Both the position numbers and the translations under genes were made by a program. A DNA stretch of 64,000 nucleotides from Pseudobdellovibrionaceae bacterium (GTDB taxonomy: Bacteria > Bdellovibrionota > Bdellovibrionia > Bdellovibrionales > Bdellovibrionaceae), in contig JABWCN010000014.1 in assembly GCA_013359135.1 (NCBI GenBank), positions 19,248 to 83,247 on the forward strand, read 5' to 3'. Every line of letters starts with the position of its first letter. Positions within the stretch are counted from its first letter, which is position 1. Below the pieces are notes generated by a model. The model was not told where the DNA came from. It ran no database searches and was given only the letters and a program-made list of their open reading frames with translations. Shown in pieces: positions 63,303-64,000 of the stretch.

Positions 63303-63928
63303 ATGAACAACTACTAACATGGATTTTACCTGGCTTTATTGGATATTTTTCTTATCAGAACTTTCGACGTTCAATACCTGTACATAAAGGAAATTGGGAC
63401 TTTGTAGTTTCTCTTGGAATATTTAGTGTACTTTCCACCAAACTAGCTCAAATTTTTGGCTTTGATAGCAATCAGCTAAACTCATTTTTGTTTATTTTAA
63501 CTGCATCAGGGGTTGCATTGCTGTTGGGAGTTCTATTTTCTTTTATATACAATATACTTATTGAAACAAAAAAAATAAATAATCCAATAGATAGGGTTAC
63601 TGAGATTCTAAAGGAAAATTTCGAAAAGCCAATTATGGTAACTCTTAAAAGTGGAAAAATTTATGCGGGTTTTGTAATGGATTATGATTCATATTCAAGA
63701 GGTGAAAGCGTTCCAGATAGAACATTGACTATATATCCGCTTTTAAGTTCAAGATATGAAAAAAATGTAATTTCTAAATTAAAATTTTATGATTTAGAGG
63801 AACTCAAATCAAATGTAAGAGAAATTACATTTTTTATTAGAGAAGTTGAGTCAATTAGGCCTTTTAATAAGGATCTATTTTTTCATTTTAATAACCAACA
63901 GAATGCTTCTTTTGAGGCTGATAGATAG
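63299..63928 (+). CDS. DUF6338-like membrane protein
   Basis: A 209-residue protein. Three likely membrane spans: 'WILPGFIGYFSYQNF' (8-22), 'FVVSLGIFSVLSTKLAQIF' (35-53) and 'LFILTASGVALLLGVLFSFI' (64-83). The cytoplasmic part has 'PIMVTLKSGKIYAGFVMDYD' (about 112-131) and 'DRTLTIYPLLSS', an SH3-like beta segment. This 'LPGF..Y' start and layout match my memory of the DUF6338 family. It is encoded with a small overlapping partner and an upstream XRE regulator, at the right end of the element, a usual place for defence or accessory cargo. Confidence 0.68.
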   Translation: MNEQLLTWILPGFIGYFSYQNFRRSIPVHKGNWDFVVSLGIFSVLSTKLAQIFGFDSNQLNSFLFILTASGVALLLGVLFSFIYNILIETKKINNPIDRVTEILKENFEKPIMVTLKSGKIYAGFVMDYDSYSRGESVPDRTLTIYPLLSSRYEKNVISKLKFYDLEELKSNVREITFFIREVESIRPFNKDLFFHFNNQQNASFEADR

Positions 63929-63937
63929 TAGTTTGTT

Positions 63938-63958
63938 TTTGATACCATTTGTTACCAT
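63938..63958 (+). repeat. Tandem 11-bp repeats at the right end, candidate integrase arm sites
   Basis: TTTGATACCAT at 63938-63948 and TTTGTTACCAT at 63948-63958 are adjacent copies sharing one base and differing at one position. The second is identical to the left-end 11-mer at 55906-55916. They lie just after the last cargo gene and 42 bases before the window edge. Confidence 0.6.
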
Positions 63959-64000
63959 AATAACCTGAAAAACCACAAAATAGGATTGAATATTATAAAT

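Larger units (their letters stand above)
55794..64000. mobile_element. Integrative element at tRNA-Val, possibly a phage satellite; right end outside the window
   Basis: From tRNA-Val to the window end all genes fit an integrated element: tyrosine integrase against the tRNA 3' end, an excisionase-like helix-turn-helix protein, a DUF3987-type ATPase, a prim-pol primase, a small XRE regulator at a divergent promoter, a TerS-like HTH protein, and cargo of membrane proteins with a second XRE regulator. No capsid, portal, tail or conjugation gene is seen. The 11-base repeats at 55876-55916 and 63938-63958 suggest the right attachment site is within a few hundred bases past 64000. The left boundary is inferred, as no duplicate of the tRNA 3' end is visible here. 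Confidence 0.82.

Overview
The window is AT-rich chromosomal DNA, apparently from a Bdellovibrionota-type (Bdellovibrio-like) Gram-negative bacterium. The basis is the cdsA-uppS-frr-pyrH-tsf-rpsB block, a complete tolQRAB set, a large share of signal-peptide proteins of unknown function, a lipoprotein with an 'FQNCG' lipobox (a form I associate with Bdellovibrio proteomes), and secreted hydrolases (a DRGHMAP nuclease, a PHB-depolymerase-type esterase, an S9 peptidase). This is inference from gene content; no 16S gene is present. TTG and GTG start codons are common.

Layout. 1-4.9 kb: minus-strand lipid and translation block, with an internal terminator between rpsB and tsf and a structured leader in front of rpsB. 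4.9-17 kb: secreted esterase, FAD oxidoreductase, a zinc-ribbon/CFI-box protein, priA, galU, a lipoprotein, an outer-membrane-like protein, a 42-residue basic protein and a TonB-type protein. 17.5-20.2 kb: a sigma-54 activator followed by what looks like a degenerate, ATP-site-less relative of the same AAA+ fold. 20.3-22.3 kb: an amgK-murU pair; with nagZ at 30.7 kb this gives three steps of the peptidoglycan-recycling route that bypasses de novo UDP-MurNAc synthesis. 22.3-37.6 kb: secreted and membrane proteins, including a TadE/TadG-like anchored protein, a secreted nuclease and a 1163-residue protein of unknown role. 37.7-42.0 kb: cyclophilin, a tiny membrane protein, tolB, tolA, tolR, tolQ; just upstream of tolQ lies a convincing 6S RNA gene. 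42.6-55.7 kb: xseA-xseB-ispA, a patatin-like lipoprotein that lacks the catalytic serine, pepP, lon, a TPR/winged-helix regulator and secreted unknowns.

55.7-64 kb: tRNA-Val(TAC) followed by an integrative element. It runs integrase, excisionase-like protein, small coiled-coil protein, DUF3987-type ATPase, prim-pol primase and small XRE regulator leftward, and two genes rightward from a shared mirrored leader, the second of which resembles small HTH proteins of the phage terminase-small-subunit type. Then comes cargo: a membrane zinc-ribbon protein, a secreted protein, a second XRE regulator, and a small protein overlapping a DUF6338-like membrane protein. No capsid, portal or tail gene is visible. 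With its own replication module and a TerS-like protein this resembles a phage satellite (PICI-like island); this is the most interesting hypothesis in the window. Eleven-base repeats of the form TTTGTTACCAT near both ends look like integrase arm sites and suggest that the right attachment site lies just past the window end.
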